The notes: generated by a model from the sequence alone, not told the origin. DNA of 64,000 bases from Isochrysis galbana (GCA_018136815.1 CM030944.1:2982429-3046428); one strand, 5' to 3'. Positions 8,527 through 19,460 are shown, counted from the first letter of the stretch. Translations and numbers: made by a program.

Positions 8527-11380
8527 ATGCGCTGCCGTCTCTGGCTCATCGCCGCCGCCGCGGTCGGCGCCATCCTGCTCAACGCGCACCTGCTGGGCTC
8601 GCGTGCGGCAGCGACACCCAGCGGCACTTCCCTCCTCTTCCACACCACCGCCCCGCACGCCGGCGAGAGGGACGCTGAGCGCCAGGACGCTGAAGCTGCT
8701 CGGCTGACGCTCCTCTCTCCTCTCTCGCACAAGGTGGTCAAGGCCGAGGCCGAGGTGGAGGCGGGGGCGCCGCCGAGCGCACACGCGGCCTCCTGCCCAG
8801 CCAGCCGCGCACCATACCATGTGCTGCTCACCGCCTCGTCGGGAGAATACCAACGGTGGCAGACGCGCGTCTTCTTCCATCACTACACGCGCCTCAAGGC
8901 GGAGTACCCGTGCTCAGACATCGGTGGATTCACACGGCTGCTCACGCTCCCCGACTCGAAGAGGCGCGAGGAGGAGGACGCGGGTCTCTCAAAGGTGATG
9001 ACGACGCTGATCGCGCGCGAGCTCACCAAGGGCAAGGAAGATCTGGGATTCGTGGTGCTGAACCGGCCCACATCCATTGCAGCTGTCCTTGCGTCGGGCG
9101 AGCTGGAGGCGCGCCTGGCTCCGAAGGAGAGGCACATCTTCATCGTCGAGACAGATCACGTCCTCTTGAAGCCGCTGCCTAATCTTGTCGCGCGGGCCAC
9201 AGGCGGAGAGGAGGCCGCCGCGTACCCCTTCCACTACATGAATCCAACGCGCGACGCCACTACGATCAATATCGTGCGACATTTTGCCGGCTCCGATGAG
9301 ACTGCCAAGCTGGTGCAACAGGTGCGCCCCGCCCCACATGAGATGGCCCGCTCATGTCGCGCTCTCGGACTCAAAGTGTGCACTCGGCATCATCTTGCGC
9401 GTAGGTCGGTCCCTCGCCGCTGCTCATCTCGCTGGGTGCTCTGAAACGCGTGAGTGCAGGGTGGACAAATGTCTCCTTTGCGATGAAGCGCGACCCCGAT
9501 GCCGACGCCGAATTCAACTGGATGCTGGAGATGTGGGGATACTCGGTGCGGTTCAAGTCGCTTGGCATAAGTCGCCCAGACTGCGCGATGGTAGCGTGCG
9601 CCTTGTAATCATGGAACTCTGTCCACTTGGGAGAGATCTGCCACCTCGTCCGGCGTAGGCCATCACGAACCTCACCACATGTTCACTCCTTGGATCAGGT
9701 GGCTGCTGCGCGCGTCCGGCTGAAGCACATTGTCTTCGAGCCGATGCAGATTGAGCCATCGTCGCAATTCGGGTTGCGCATGACGCCGGAGGCTTCGTGG
9801 CCACGCTGGTACGATGCGGGTGGGGAGCCCACTCACCACATTCTGCACTACACATTCTCGCACGAGTATTCGCGCGAGGGCGTGCCAATGATCGACAACA
9901 AGTTTGGCGAGTGGCGTTTCGACAAGCGCCCATACCAAAAGGGCGTGCCCCGCACTCTTCCACCGCCGCCCCGGTGCGCTGCCGAGGCGGCATGGACGCT
10001 CTGGAGCAAACTCAACCAAACAATGGCGGCGGCGCCGCCGGGACCCGACTACTGGGAAGACGCACCGCTAGCGAGGCCTACAGCACCTTACATCGCTGAG
10101 CGGACGTGGGGCTTACGGGCGAGTGAAGCCGCAGTTCGCCTCGTGGGTACGGGCCCTTGGAAGTGGGACAGCTCGGGCGATCTCTACTTCTTGCGGGGCG
10201 GGTGGGCGCTGACCCCGTGGGGGACCGCGCGCTGGGGTGCCGCTGCCGCTGCAGATCCTGATTTGCCACAGGGTGCGCAGCTTGTGCTTTTCCTGTGTGG
10301 CGTCGAGCGATGGACGCATTCTATTCGGCTCGAGGAGGGCGCCAACGGCGCCACGATTCACTTCGAAGGGCGCCCGCCGCCACCCGCCGCGGGTGACACG
10401 CGCGCCAGCGCCATGGGCAGCCACAGCCCCAACGAGCGGAGCCAGGCCCGGCTGAATCGAACTTTGCCACCCGTGCCGACATCGGGAAGTGCCGAAGCGG
10501 CCGACATCAGCTCTGCCCTCGCCGCTGACGACGACGCGCGCAGCAACGCGGACTCAGATGTCGATTCATTGCGCCGGCGTCTTCTCGGCACCGGGCCGTG
10601 GGAGCGTGGCCCATTTGCGGCCATCGGTCCACTGGTATTCTTGCGTGGTGGGTTGGCCTACAATGTGTTGCGCCACCGGCGCGGCACATGGAGCGTGGCT
10701 GCATCAGGCGAGGGCGGGTTGGCGGAGGTCCAGATCCGGATGAATGGCGACGATGGGGCGCCGGGAATCACGCACATCCTTGAGCTGTCGTGCTGGCGCA
10801 TGCGCCGGAAGGGCAGTATTGACGAATTCACCGATTTCGTGTGGAAAGCCCCGGCTCGGCGTTGTTTCTCTAGCTGCTCTGACCGGACCGCACCCGCCAC
10901 GGAGGCAGCCATCAGAGCGTCGCCGCTCGGACGCGTTGTGATGGGCGCCGTCTGGTCGTGGGGCTACAATAGCGAGGGCGTGCGCTTCGTGATCGACAAG
11001 GGTGAGGGCGTCTTCATTTCGCCGTGGGGGCACGGCCGGTGGGGCTTTGTGAGCTCTAGGGATGATGTCATCTTCGTTGACTTTGTACAAGAGATCCACA
11101 TGCTTCGTGAGTGCACCCCGTGGCCTATGTGTCTGCGGCCTTTCAGAACCTAAACGGACTCCACTCACCATGCACATTTTGGCCTCTCGCCAGCCATGCC
11201 AGCGCAAGTGGGAACTGTTGCACGCTGGCTGAGCCCTCCCTGCCCTTGCCCTCAGGATTTGAGAGGGGGGAGGCACGTTTCGTCTCAACGCGGTGCAAGG
11301 ATGGCGACACGGTTAGCGGGCGCCCCTTGCGCGCCGAGCCGGGTGGCGGCGTGCTCCCGGCTGGGTGGTACAAGTGGTAG
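8527..11380 (+). CDS. Hydroxyproline O-arabinosyltransferase-like glycosyltransferase, 4 exons
   Basis: Exons are 8527-9321, 9405-9545, 9699-11106 and 11256-11380. All junctions are GT-AG and phase-consistent, giving 822 aa. An N-terminal signal anchor (residues 4-20) indicates a type II Golgi/ER protein. The catalytic part follows plant HPAT/SGT enzymes: HVLLTASSGEYQRWQTRVFF, then GFTRLL, then VVLNRPTS, then IVETDHVLLKPLPNL (the ETDH acidic motif replaces the plant EPDH), then SPLLISL, and finally GEWRFDKRPY. These enzymes move arabinose or galactose from UDP-sugars to Hyp or Ser in secreted proteins. After the catalytic part come three repeats of about 35 residues with GTGPW...FLRGG...WG patterns (10139-10240, 10585-10690, 10938-11045). 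These look like a lectin-like beta module and are absent from the plant enzymes I know. Confidence 0.85.
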
Positions 11381-11974
11381 TGGTGGTGTGGTGGCGACGT
11401 TACGGGCACGAACCGTCGCGTGATGCGTGAGTTTGGGCGGGAGCGTGGCTCCACGCAGTCGCGCATCACTTTCTCAGCTGCAGCTGTGCAGGCGAGCAGC
11501 AGCTTACAGTTTAGCGAGAGGCATCCCGCAGCCCAAAATTTTGATTGAACTATTCCGTACATTATGAGCTGTTATCGGCTGTTATTGTACGTGGGATATG
11601 TATCCAGTAATGTGGTGCTGAAGGCCGCAAAAAAGCGCTCGAACAACGAACAACAAAAGCGGTGATGCCAGCTATGCTTCCGCCTACTGCGGGCCTGACC
11701 AAAGCCTTGCCTACCCGGCCTTCCACACACGCACGCACATGTTGCTCCAAGAGAATCCATCACCAGGCCCCTCACACATTTTGCAGTGGTTGGGTGATAA
11801 TAAGTGTATCTGACTCCACCCATAGCTTCCTCCAAGCTTTGCACCCACCACTCCTCACGGACCTCCATTCCACAACTGCGCCCCCTTGCCTCCCCAAAGC
11901 GATAGGCAGAAACCATTGTGCGGCCCAACCCCAGAACCCTCCGTGCACAATGTACCTACCCGCCAGTCAGTTCG

Positions 11975-13742
11975 TTACGTGGCTGCGACGCGCGCTTGCT
12001 GCTGCGCCGATGGTTGCAGGGCTCCTAAAGTGTGCAATTTCTCGAAAAATGCTCGAGCGCGTGGACGCGGCACGTCGCAAGCGAGATCAGCGCCGACGCG
12101 AGTGTTGATCTCGAAGATGCACATGGCGCCCTTACCGCCCCTGATGGCGAGGGTCGGGAGATCAGGTCAAGGATGCAGTGGGGTACGGCGAATGCAGGCA
12201 GCCCGCATCGAGTGTGCAACGAGCAACACTGTTGGACTAGCACTTGCAATAGCACGATGCACATGGGCGTCTCACCGTAACTTGTAGTTGAAGTTACAAA
12301 TACCAGAGAACCCCAACAAGAATGTTTCCATCACACTGAGCAGATGTCGAGGAACCGTGCCGCCCGAGTCGCGCGATAGCTCCTGGACGCTAGGCCATAC
12401 ATACTCTTTCCGATCGTAGACGTATCTGCGCAAAGGATTAAGCGTACCCGGCGAGGTTAGCAAAGGGTGGGCTGCACATTGGCAAGAGGCGCTCAACACG
12501 GCATACCCACAGTGCATATCCCATCAGTCTGCAGTCGTCATTCCCGCGCAAGACGTCCAGCCACCCGCCCTAGTCTCACTTTGTCTCAATCACATCCACA
12601 AGCGCCCCGTCATTGACCAAAAGAGAGACAGAGTACTCGGTCGTGCCTGGGATGAGCTCCTGCAATAACCACTCGTCATTCAGCTCAGGTGTCACCTGAA
12701 TGAGAGCAGGCAACATCAGTCTATCCGAGCGAGCAGCGGCGTCAAGTCCAGAAGCTCGCGATATCTTGCTCTAACACAATGTGGCGGTCACGCGCAGGCT
12801 TGATCCCCGATAAGACCCCACTACAGTGTCTGCGCACTCCACTGACATATAGCTATGACCACCAGAAGGCCGCCCTTGTGCGTTGCGTGCGCTCCACCGA
12901 AACCGCCCCTGACTCGTGGCGCGTGGCCCCGTGCCGCGATGTGCTTCGGTCTCCGTTGCTTTCACCTTCTGAATGTCTTCTCTGCACCGAACGATGAAGA
13001 CATTTTTGCCATGATTCCCCTCTGAGCCCTTGAGCACCGCTGGATAGACAGCCTCGTCTGTTGGGAGATGGTGTGCACAGGCAGCTGAGCGACACGCGCA
13101 GCCCGAGTCGTTAAATAGACAGGCCGACAATTAGGAAGCGGGTGCAGGCACGCCGCCGCCCCGGTGCGCACGACGCACCCAAGCTCGGATAGTGCACGGG
13201 CAGGTATTCCAGCATTCCAATCTGCAAGGGGATGGATGGCATGCAAGCGGTGGGCAGCGCAGTGTCGGTAAGGCGTCGTGGTCAAGTATGCGCGGCCACG
13301 CGGCGTCTTAGCGAGCGGTTCCAGGCACCTGCTCGGCGAACTCGCGCAGCCTCCGCTTGTTGGAGAGCTTACTGACGAGGTGCGGGTCGCACGTAAGCGT
13401 CTTCCAGCCGGCCGCGGCGAGCTGCGGCTGTATCTGTGCGATGCGCACTGCCATCTCATCGGAGGAGGGTAGAATCCAGCAGGGGTGTGGCGCAGCTGGC
13501 GGCGGCAGCTCTCCCGCGTACTTGAGCGTGTTGAGCGCTGAGCAGCCCATCTTCCACAAGAAGCGGTGCCATCCGTTTGGCGGAACGACGTGGAATTGCG
13601 CTCTCTCGAATGAGTGTACGTCTCCGTGGGCCGGTCCGGCGACGAAGCGGTGTACGGCGGAGCGTTTGCGCGGCGAGCGGCGCGGACGAGACGCCCGCCG
13701 CTCCGAGACGCCCTCGAGCGGCCGCTTGCTCCCCCGGCCCAT
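11975..13742 (-). CDS. ATP-grasp carboxylate-amine ligase-like protein, 5 exons
   Basis: Exons on the minus strand are 13742-13329, 13084-12966, 12695-12580, 12425-12276 and 12140-11975. The last three junctions are phase-consistent; the first is off by one base. ATP-grasp signatures appear in order: KLSNKRRLREFAE; YPAVLKGSEGNHGKNVFIV (Lys for ATP, flexible Gly loop); ELIPGTTEYSVSLL; DVIETK then YVYDRKEYVWP; SGICNFNYKLR; and IFEINTRVGADLA (Mg-binding Glu and Asn). ATP-grasp enzymes form acyl-phosphate intermediates and ligate amines; the substrate here cannot be told. The start ATG is the first one after a long pyrimidine-rich (minus strand) tract. The exon 1-2 mismatch could be an indel, a missed mini-exon, or a lesion. 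Confidence 0.75.
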
Positions 13743-13769
13743 CGAGGCCGACCCTCTGGTGGGACTCTC

Positions 13770-14200
13770 GAGAAGGGGATAGAGGGGGGGGAAGAGAGGG
13801 AGGGAGAAGGAGAAGAGAGGGAGACTGGAAGAGGGGGGAGAGACGAGAGAGAGTAATGAAGAGGGGAATAATATAAGAGGGAGGAAAGTGGGAGAAGGAT
13901 GTGCGAGAGAGAGAGTCTGAGGAAGTAGGGAAAAGAAGAGCGAGGAAGAGGAAAAGGGGGAAAAAGAGGAAACGAAGAGCGATGCGAGAGAAGAAGAGAG
14001 AGAGACGGAGAGGAATAGGAGGAAGAGACCCATGTGAATATACCCCCCGGGGGGAAAGAGGCTGTTGTATTTAGAAGAGAGGTGGTGAAAAGAGGGAAGA
14101 AGAGACAGATGACTCCTAAAGTAGAGAGTATGGATCCAAAGAGAGAGAGAATAAGAGGCGAGAGAGAGAGGGTGCGCGGGACGACGGGCGCAACCTGCCG
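13770..14200. repeat. Purine-rich (GA-rich) tract
   Basis: Plus strand nearly all A and G for over 400 bases, directly upstream of the ATP-grasp gene on its own strand (where it is C/T-rich). Long open frames through it are artefacts. It may be the gene's 5' leader or promoter region. Confidence 0.8.
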
Positions 14201-14454
14201 GCGGACGGGTAGCACTGCTAGAGCTCTACTTACTACTTACTTACTCCTTCCCCCACCCACTTGGCCCCGGCCAGCTTGTCGCGAATTTTGTTTTTCAAAA
14301 TATGGGTTAGCTCGAGGTGAACTCCGCCGTCCGCCGCTTGCCGCCCCTTGTTCACGTTTCCGTGTATGCGCTTTCTACGGGTAACTGGAGCCTTGAACGG
14401 CTCCGTCTGCTGCTCGCCGCCCTTGCTTCACGTAGAACGTGTGTGCCTCATCTC

Positions 14455-14515
14455 TGTCGCATTCGCGAATCGACACTCGTTAGGCTTCTCTTCGTCGTCC
14501 GGCATTTATCGTGCT
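14455..14515. repeat. Dispersed repeat, copy 1
   Basis: Contains TCGCATTCGCGAATCGACA, then CTCGTTAGGCTTCTCTT and CGGCATTTATCGT. The same series of words occurs at 20208-20275. The family is unknown. Confidence 0.55.
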
Positions 14516-14869
14516 ATAATTCTCTGCTTTCTCTCGTTCTCGGTCAAAAGCTTCGCTTGGATGCATGGGATCGCGGGTTGTGGAGCGCCCTCTCTCTTTC
14601 TCTCGAAAGAGAAGGGAAGTTTCCCCACCTTTCTTCCTCCCAGGCGCCTCGCAAATAGGTTTAATTTGCTATCTTCCCTGCGCTTCTTTATCTGCTTCTG
14701 GGGGCAATCAGGTTTAATTTGCAATCTCATCGCATCTTCCCCTTAGGCACATCGCACTTCTCTCGTCTTATTCGGTAGGTCTCTTGGAATCCTGCGTAGC
14801 AAGATTGCCTCTCGTTTCCGTTATGGTGCGATTCCCGTTCCAGACAGGATCGCCGACAGATCGCCCTTT

Positions 14870-15217
14870 GGTCGTCGTCCGCCCAGCATGGGCCTGCCCT
14901 CGAGCTGACTCCCCCCCCTCCCCTGGTCGCCAGGCAGACAGAGGCCACCGGGAGGCTCCAAGGGCCAGCGTGGCAAGCGTGGGAGAGGCAGGGGGGGCCA
15001 GGGGCTGAGCCCCAGCCTCCACTGCCCCCTGAGCTGCCCTTGCTGGCCCTCAGGGAGCTCCCAAAGGCCCTCTGAGAGCAAGCCGTGGCGCGCCGCATGG
15101 CGACGCGCCGCAGGGAGAGGGGTGGAGGAGAATGGAGAGAGGGAGAGGGGGGGAATTGCACCCCCCCCGATGGAGTGCGGTAAGAAACGGGCCCCGTTTG
15201 CGTTAGCAAACGGGCGA
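14870..15217 (-). mobile_element. Hairpin-headed retroposon copy (family 2, diverged)
   Basis: On the minus strand it begins with a 9-bp hairpin (CCCGTTTGC, loop TAAC, GCAAACGGG; 15214-15193). It continues into DNA related to 7540-8020 and 15640-16045, sharing a GGGGCAGTGGAGGCTGGGGC-type block and a CTGCCTCTCCCACGC block. There is no ATG at the expected distance from the hairpin, so the copy is probably decayed or belongs to a sister family. Confidence 0.45.
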
Positions 15218-15339
15218 AGGGGGGCGGCTGGCGACAGGAGGGAGAGAGGAAGGGAGTGGCTCAAGACGTACCTGTGGCAGGTATCGAGGGGCGCAGTCAT
15301 TTATTTCTTCGAGGACTGCTCGCGGCGCGAGCTGTAAGG

Positions 15340-15630
15340 GCCGTTCTGCTTCTCGACGAGAGCCCCCCCCCCCCCCCCGGTGTTTTTCCCCGGTGGGTCG
15401 CCCGACGTAGGTCGGTCCGCCCCACTGGGTTTTCCCCCATTGTAACTTGTGGGGAGTTATAATGGGAGCCGGGGGTTTGCGAGGGGGGAGATTTGTAGGG
15501 ATGCATATGTATGTGTATGTGTCTGCACCATCACTCCAAGGCGTGCGGGCAAGTGCGCTGAGGGGTGTCGTGATAGTACCGGGCTAGTGGGAGTAGTGGT
15601 ACTAACGCTCAGTTGTTTTATTATATGGCC
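15340..15630. repeat. Arm of a foldback element (also at 33240-33942)
   Basis: Runs from a GACGAGAGCC-poly-C block through GTTATAATGGGAGCCGGGGG and GTCGTGATAGTACCGGGCTA to CTAACGCTCAGTTGTTTTAT. The same series in inverted order begins the element at 33240. A single arm here suggests a half-deleted copy. It abuts the retroposon at 15640-16045. Confidence 0.7.
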
Positions 15631-15639
15631 ATGGCGCGC

Positions 15640-16045
15640 GCCTGCGGCCCCTCTTCAGGTCCCCAGGAGGCCTGCAGGGGGCCTGGGAGCACAGCTCAGG
15701 GGGCAGGTGAGGCTGGGGCATGGCCCTGGCCCCTCCTGCCTCTCCCTCGCTGGCTCTCGTGCCCCTGCCGGTCGACTGGAGCTGGCTGGGGGGTCCTGAT
15801 CAGGGGGGCCCAGGGGGAGGAGGGGTTGGTCAGAGCGACAAGCAGGCCAGCGCGGGCCAGGGCGTGCAATCTGTGCCCAGCTCTCTGGGAGAGTCTGGGC
15901 AGTCTGGGTGCGTCTCCACTGCATGCCAAGAGGCAGCGCAGGGGGGTGGATGGTTCTCGCCCCCCATGAGGGGAGTCGAGAGAGTGGGGGGGGCGCGAGG
16001 CCCCCCTCCATGGCGACCAATCATAAGATTAGTAGCTCACGCAGC
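15640..16045 (-). mobile_element. Hairpin-headed retroposon copy (family 2)
   Basis: On the minus strand a 6-bp hairpin (CTAATC, loop TTAT, GATTGG, one wobble pair; 16032-16017) is followed by an ATG at 16011. The ATG opens a frame of about 118 codons (to 15655), Pro/Ala/Arg-rich and beginning MEGGLAPPPLS. The word order matches 7540-8020. The frame runs into the arm of the foldback element, so the 3' end may be truncated. Confidence 0.55.
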
Positions 16046-16156
16046 TCGATAGGAATGCGCACGGCGAAGGTGCCCTTGTGCCCTTCGACCTAGCCGGAAT
16101 AGTCACCGGCTCCTGGGTGTAGAGAGCGAACTCCTTCGAGGCTTCGAGGCGGTACA

Positions 16157-16320
16157 GTTACGCACAGGAATAAGGAAGGAATCTTTCGAAAACCCTTAAG
16201 TGAGTTGATGAAGACCGAAGTAAAACAGCGCAACAGCGCCACGATATAATCCAACGGCCAACACCTGAGGGGGAATCAGGGTCACACAAGGGGGTGGTTC
16301 CTTGCACCGGCGATACCTGA
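16157..16320 (-). repeat. Fragment of the gypsy-type leader/LTR region
   Basis: The reverse complement matches 52967-53121 almost word for word, for example GGTGTTGGCCGTTGGATTAT and TTAAGGGTTTTCGAAAGATT. It is therefore a relic of the same retrotransposon family as the one at the right end of the window, in opposite orientation. Confidence 0.8.
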
Positions 16321-17261
16321 ACACTCGCCTCACGTTTCTCAAAGGGAACCGCGAACGCGCGAACGCACGAAGCTCGAAGGTGAATCAGGCACTTGTGTGT
16401 CAAAGGTGGCCCATTCAACTCGCTGGCACCTGTACGTCTCATCGGCCAATGGAATCGTTATGGCCCTCTAGTTCTCGCACTGTCAGAGGCCGCGTCTCCA
16501 GCGCTTCTTCTAGCGCCGCATCCCTAACCGCAGTGCGGTCTTGATGCATGCTGCCGTGGCTTCCTGTGCGAACATCCGGTCCCCCTCCTCCTCGGCCTCG
16601 AAGAAGCAGCGGAGCGGCAGACACTATCCAATAAAAGAATACAGCGGAGTGGCTATTGAGTTACCATGGCTACCACAGACCCCCCGGAGATCGCGCACGA
16701 GGAAGACTCCCGCCGGTGCGCGGACGCGCTGTTCATGACGATGTTGCTCGTGGCGATGTCAGCCTGAACGAAGGGGTCCGATTTACCTGACGTTTTTTGA
16801 CGTTAAAGATCTCGTGAAATAATCTTTTTCCAGTCTTCATTACTGATACTTGAGTGGTCGTCAGTCTTCTGCGTAGACGGTTTAGGCTGCCCTTTATGCT
16901 TTCCCTTTGTGAATAATCTTATTATGAAATTGCGTTCAGTGTTGTTGTGTTATTTATCCGGATTGGGGCGACCAAGAATGCGTTTGCATAACTCATGATA
17001 CATAATCGATCGGGAGGTGGTTTTACACATTCTGTACATTTTTAGTTGAGAGTGTAGGAGAGCAAACGCCCTTCGCCTTCGCCTCCGCCATGGTCTCGGC
17101 TGCTTTGTGGCACCGAGGAAGAAGGGTATACTTGCACAAGGACAGGCTGTCCCAATCAACCTGGCGTTCTCCCCAACTGTACTTTCACCTACATCGAGCT
17201 TTTGGCGGGAACATGTGAGGACCAATGTAGAAAAGAACGAGGAAGGTTACGAGAAGGCCGC
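16321..17261. other. Gene-poor stretch
   Basis: No gene supported. A short frame from an ATG at about 16664 (33 codons) is not convincing. Confidence 0.45.
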
Positions 17262-17450
17262 CTGGGGCACCCTTCGGTGGGTGTAGGTGATTGAAGGCTT
17301 TTCCATGCGGTGGGGGTGATGGCGATTGAACGCGTTTCCCACGTGTAGGCTGATGGTGATTGATGATTGAACGCTTTTCTATGCTGTGGGTGATGGTGAT
17401 TGAGCGCTTTTCTATGCTGTGGGTGATGGTGATTGAGCGCTTCTCGCCTG
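17262..17450 (-). mobile_element. Terminal fragment of a transposon with AAGCGTTCAATC subterminal repeats
   Basis: On the minus strand it begins CAGGCGAGAAGCGCTCAATC and carries five or six copies of a unit like AAAAGCGTTCAATCACCATC. This is the same series as the left end of the nested element at 36229-37085. Only one end is present here. It abuts the 33-bp motif shared with the gypsy leader (17451-17485). Confidence 0.7.
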
Positions 17451-17595
17451 CAGACGATTTCTAAAACAAAAAGGTCGATCGCGGATGCGACACTAACACA
17501 TGGATGGTGGCGATGGGAACAGGGGCTTGCTGGCATGGAAGAGAGCCCCTCGTGAGCCTAGCATGGGTTGGCTAACCCCCCCCCACCAATAACAT

Positions 17596-17803
17596 ATACT
17601 AATCCTAGATGGGAAATACGTATTTACCGTATTTGGCCAGAGGCCAAATACATATGTATTTGGCTGTATTTGAAGCGCGTCCTGGGTTGTGGGTTGTAGG
17701 CCTCGAATGTATTTGAAACGTATTTGGCCGGAGGCCAAATACATATGTAGCTTTGGCTGTATTTGCAGGACCCAGCACCGTATTTCCCATCTAGGATACT
17801 AAT
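17596..17803. mobile_element. MITE with perfect 17-bp inverted ends and 8-bp duplication
   Basis: The element is 17604-17795 (192 bp). The left end CCTAGATGGGAAATACG is the exact reverse complement of the right end. The flanks are ATACTAAT on both sides (17596-17603 and 17796-17803). Inside, two CCGTATTTGGCC...GGCCAAATAC inverted blocks fold back. It has no ORF and must move by a transposase encoded elsewhere; an 8-bp duplication fits hAT-like or related superfamilies. A truncated relative lies at 19684-19757. Confidence 0.88.
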
Positions 17804-17804
17804 A

Positions 17805-17806
17805 CC

Positions 17807-17853
<47 letters not shown>

Positions 17854-17870
17854 GAAGAAGAAGAAGAGCA
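17805..17870. repeat. (AAT)n then (AAG)n microsatellite
   Basis: At least 14 AAT units followed by AAG units, directly after the right target duplication of the MITE. Confidence 0.95.
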
Positions 17871-18128
17871 TGTAAAGGCCGCAAAGCTGCACAGTGGCAT
17901 TTGTTTCCTAAAGCGAAGGGCAGAGGCAAGAGTGATGAGCGTTCGCATTGCATCAAGCATTTGCCTACAATTCAAATTTCGTGATGATGCTTGAAAGAGG
18001 CGGAGACGACGACGATTTGATGCCGTGTCAAACGCGCCAGGCGTTTGGTCATTGCCTGCTCCCGTGGGTGGGTGCCGTCCAGATTGATGGAAATAGTGGT
18101 CCCGAGTGGTGGTATCGGCACTCGTGCC

Positions 18129-19460
18129 TCAGCCGCCGCCCCCTGTCCCGAGCTGGCCGCGCCGCTCCTCTTGCAGCGTGTGCAGCCTCGCAACAGCGTG
18201 TTCGACCTCTTCTATCGCTTGACGAATACGCTCCCGCTCAGCTTCATCCTCAACCTTCACCAGGCCTTGACGCAGCTGTGGCAACGCTTCCCCTACTCGC
18301 TTGGCAATGCATTCGTTGCGTCGTGTGTATTGCATGCTTGGCTCGGTGCGCCCGCCCCTAGCGATCACCGCGCCGTCGCGCTCACTCGCCATCGCGGTTG
18401 GTAGCGCTCCGTATTCCGACTCCACCACATCCATCTGCACGTTACCACTTGCCCATACAGGAGCGGCTCCGTTCTGTCTCCGAACATCCGCGGCGGGATG
18501 CTCCGAGGAGCGTCCTAGCATAAGCTCTGACTGCGCCTCCCCGTCTTGCATACTGTGCGCTGATCTGACCGGCTGACTCTGGAATGCCGGCGCGGGTGAG
18601 TGGTGCGCAACCTCTTGTGAGTCGTCGTCCTTGGCGAGAAGATCGGCCGAATCGAGAGCTTCGGCCGCATCGAAGGGTTGCGAGCGTAGGGCGTCACGTG
18701 CAGGCAATGCTGGCAATGGCGGTGCTGCAGGCAAGTTGCCAGCCGTGGAGAACGGCCAAAGCCGCAACATGGCGACCGACTGGATGAGAGCCACCGGAAC
18801 GGGACCGTAGATACGCGAATCCGTCGAGTCATCCAAGTTGTCACCTTGCAGCCACATGTGCCCCCGAGGAAGAATAAGCTGATACGTGGACGAACCCGGT
18901 GGGGAATCGTCGATCAACGGCTCGCGGTCACCCGGCGCCGTGCTAAAGGTGCGGATTGGGGTTGCGCGACATGGGGGCGGCCGGACCGTGACGGTATCGC
19001 CAGGTAGGCCAAGGACTCGTTTGCACACCGTTTGGTCCGGGTTGGTCGGAGAGGTGCAGATTACAATTGAGCCGAGAGTTGGCAGCCCGCCGTTTAGGTG
19101 GCGGTATAGATAGAAGGGCATGGTGAGGAGCACGTCTCCGTCAGTGCTGATGGTTGGCAGCATAGAGGGACCAATGCACTGCGTCGTGCTCACCAGGTAC
19201 TTGGTGAGCACGTGCATAGCCGCGCCGAAGAGCAGCAAGTCTGCGATCTGCTCCACCTCCTCCTGCCAGCTGCCTCCGGCAGACTGCTGCTGGGTGCTAG
19301 TGGGCTCAGCTGCGCGTCCATGCGCGCCCCTGCGCGCCGACGCGCGCGCAACGGCCGTCCCGCCCACCTGCCCTCGCGCCAGCCTCGTCCCCTCACGCCC
19401 GCACGCCCAGAGACGGCGCAGAGCACCCAGCGACGACGGCGCACCCCCCGCGCGCCACAT
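18129..19460 (-). CDS. Mitochondrial inner-membrane protease Imp1 / type I signal peptidase-like (S26)
   Basis: Single exon. I choose the ATG at 19460 because the upstream in-frame start is GTG, giving 443 aa. The first 45 residues are Arg/Ala/Gly-rich and lack acids, as in a mitochondrial presequence. S26 motifs follow: a hydrophobic segment, then GPSMLPT (nucleophile Ser), VCKRVLGLPGD (general-base Lys) and the block HMWLQGDNLDDSTDSR ending YGPVP. Such enzymes cut sorting signals from proteins entering the intermembrane space. Imp1 proteins are usually under 200 aa. Here about 200 further residues follow the catalytic domain: a low-complexity Ser/Ala region, then a charged, probably coiled helix (about residues 385-430). 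Confidence 0.85.
   Translation of the reverse strand: MWRAGGAPSSLGALRRLWACGREGTRLARGQVGGTAVARASARRGAHGRAAEPTSTQQQSAGGSWQEEVEQIADLLLFGAAMHVLTKYLVSTTQCIGPSMLPTISTDGDVLLTMPFYLYRHLNGGLPTLGSIVICTSPTNPDQTVCKRVLGLPGDTVTVRPPPCRATPIRTFSTAPGDREPLIDDSPPGSSTYQLILPRGHMWLQGDNLDDSTDSRIYGPVPVALIQSVAMLRLWPFSTAGNLPAAPPLPALPARDALRSQPFDAAEALDSADLLAKDDDSQEVAHHSPAPAFQSQPVRSAHSMQDGEAQSELMLGRSSEHPAADVRRQNGAAPVWASGNVQMDVVESEYGALPTAMASERDGAVIARGGRTEPSMQYTRRNECIAKRVGEALPQLRQGLVKVEDEAERERIRQAIEEVEHAVARLHTLQEERRGQLGTGGGG

Noticed and set aside
12962..14215. A 417-codon minus-strand frame through the purine-rich tract
   Set aside because: Ser/Leu/Phe runs from a C/T-rich repeat. Only the part after the ATG at 13742 matches ATP-grasp, in another frame.
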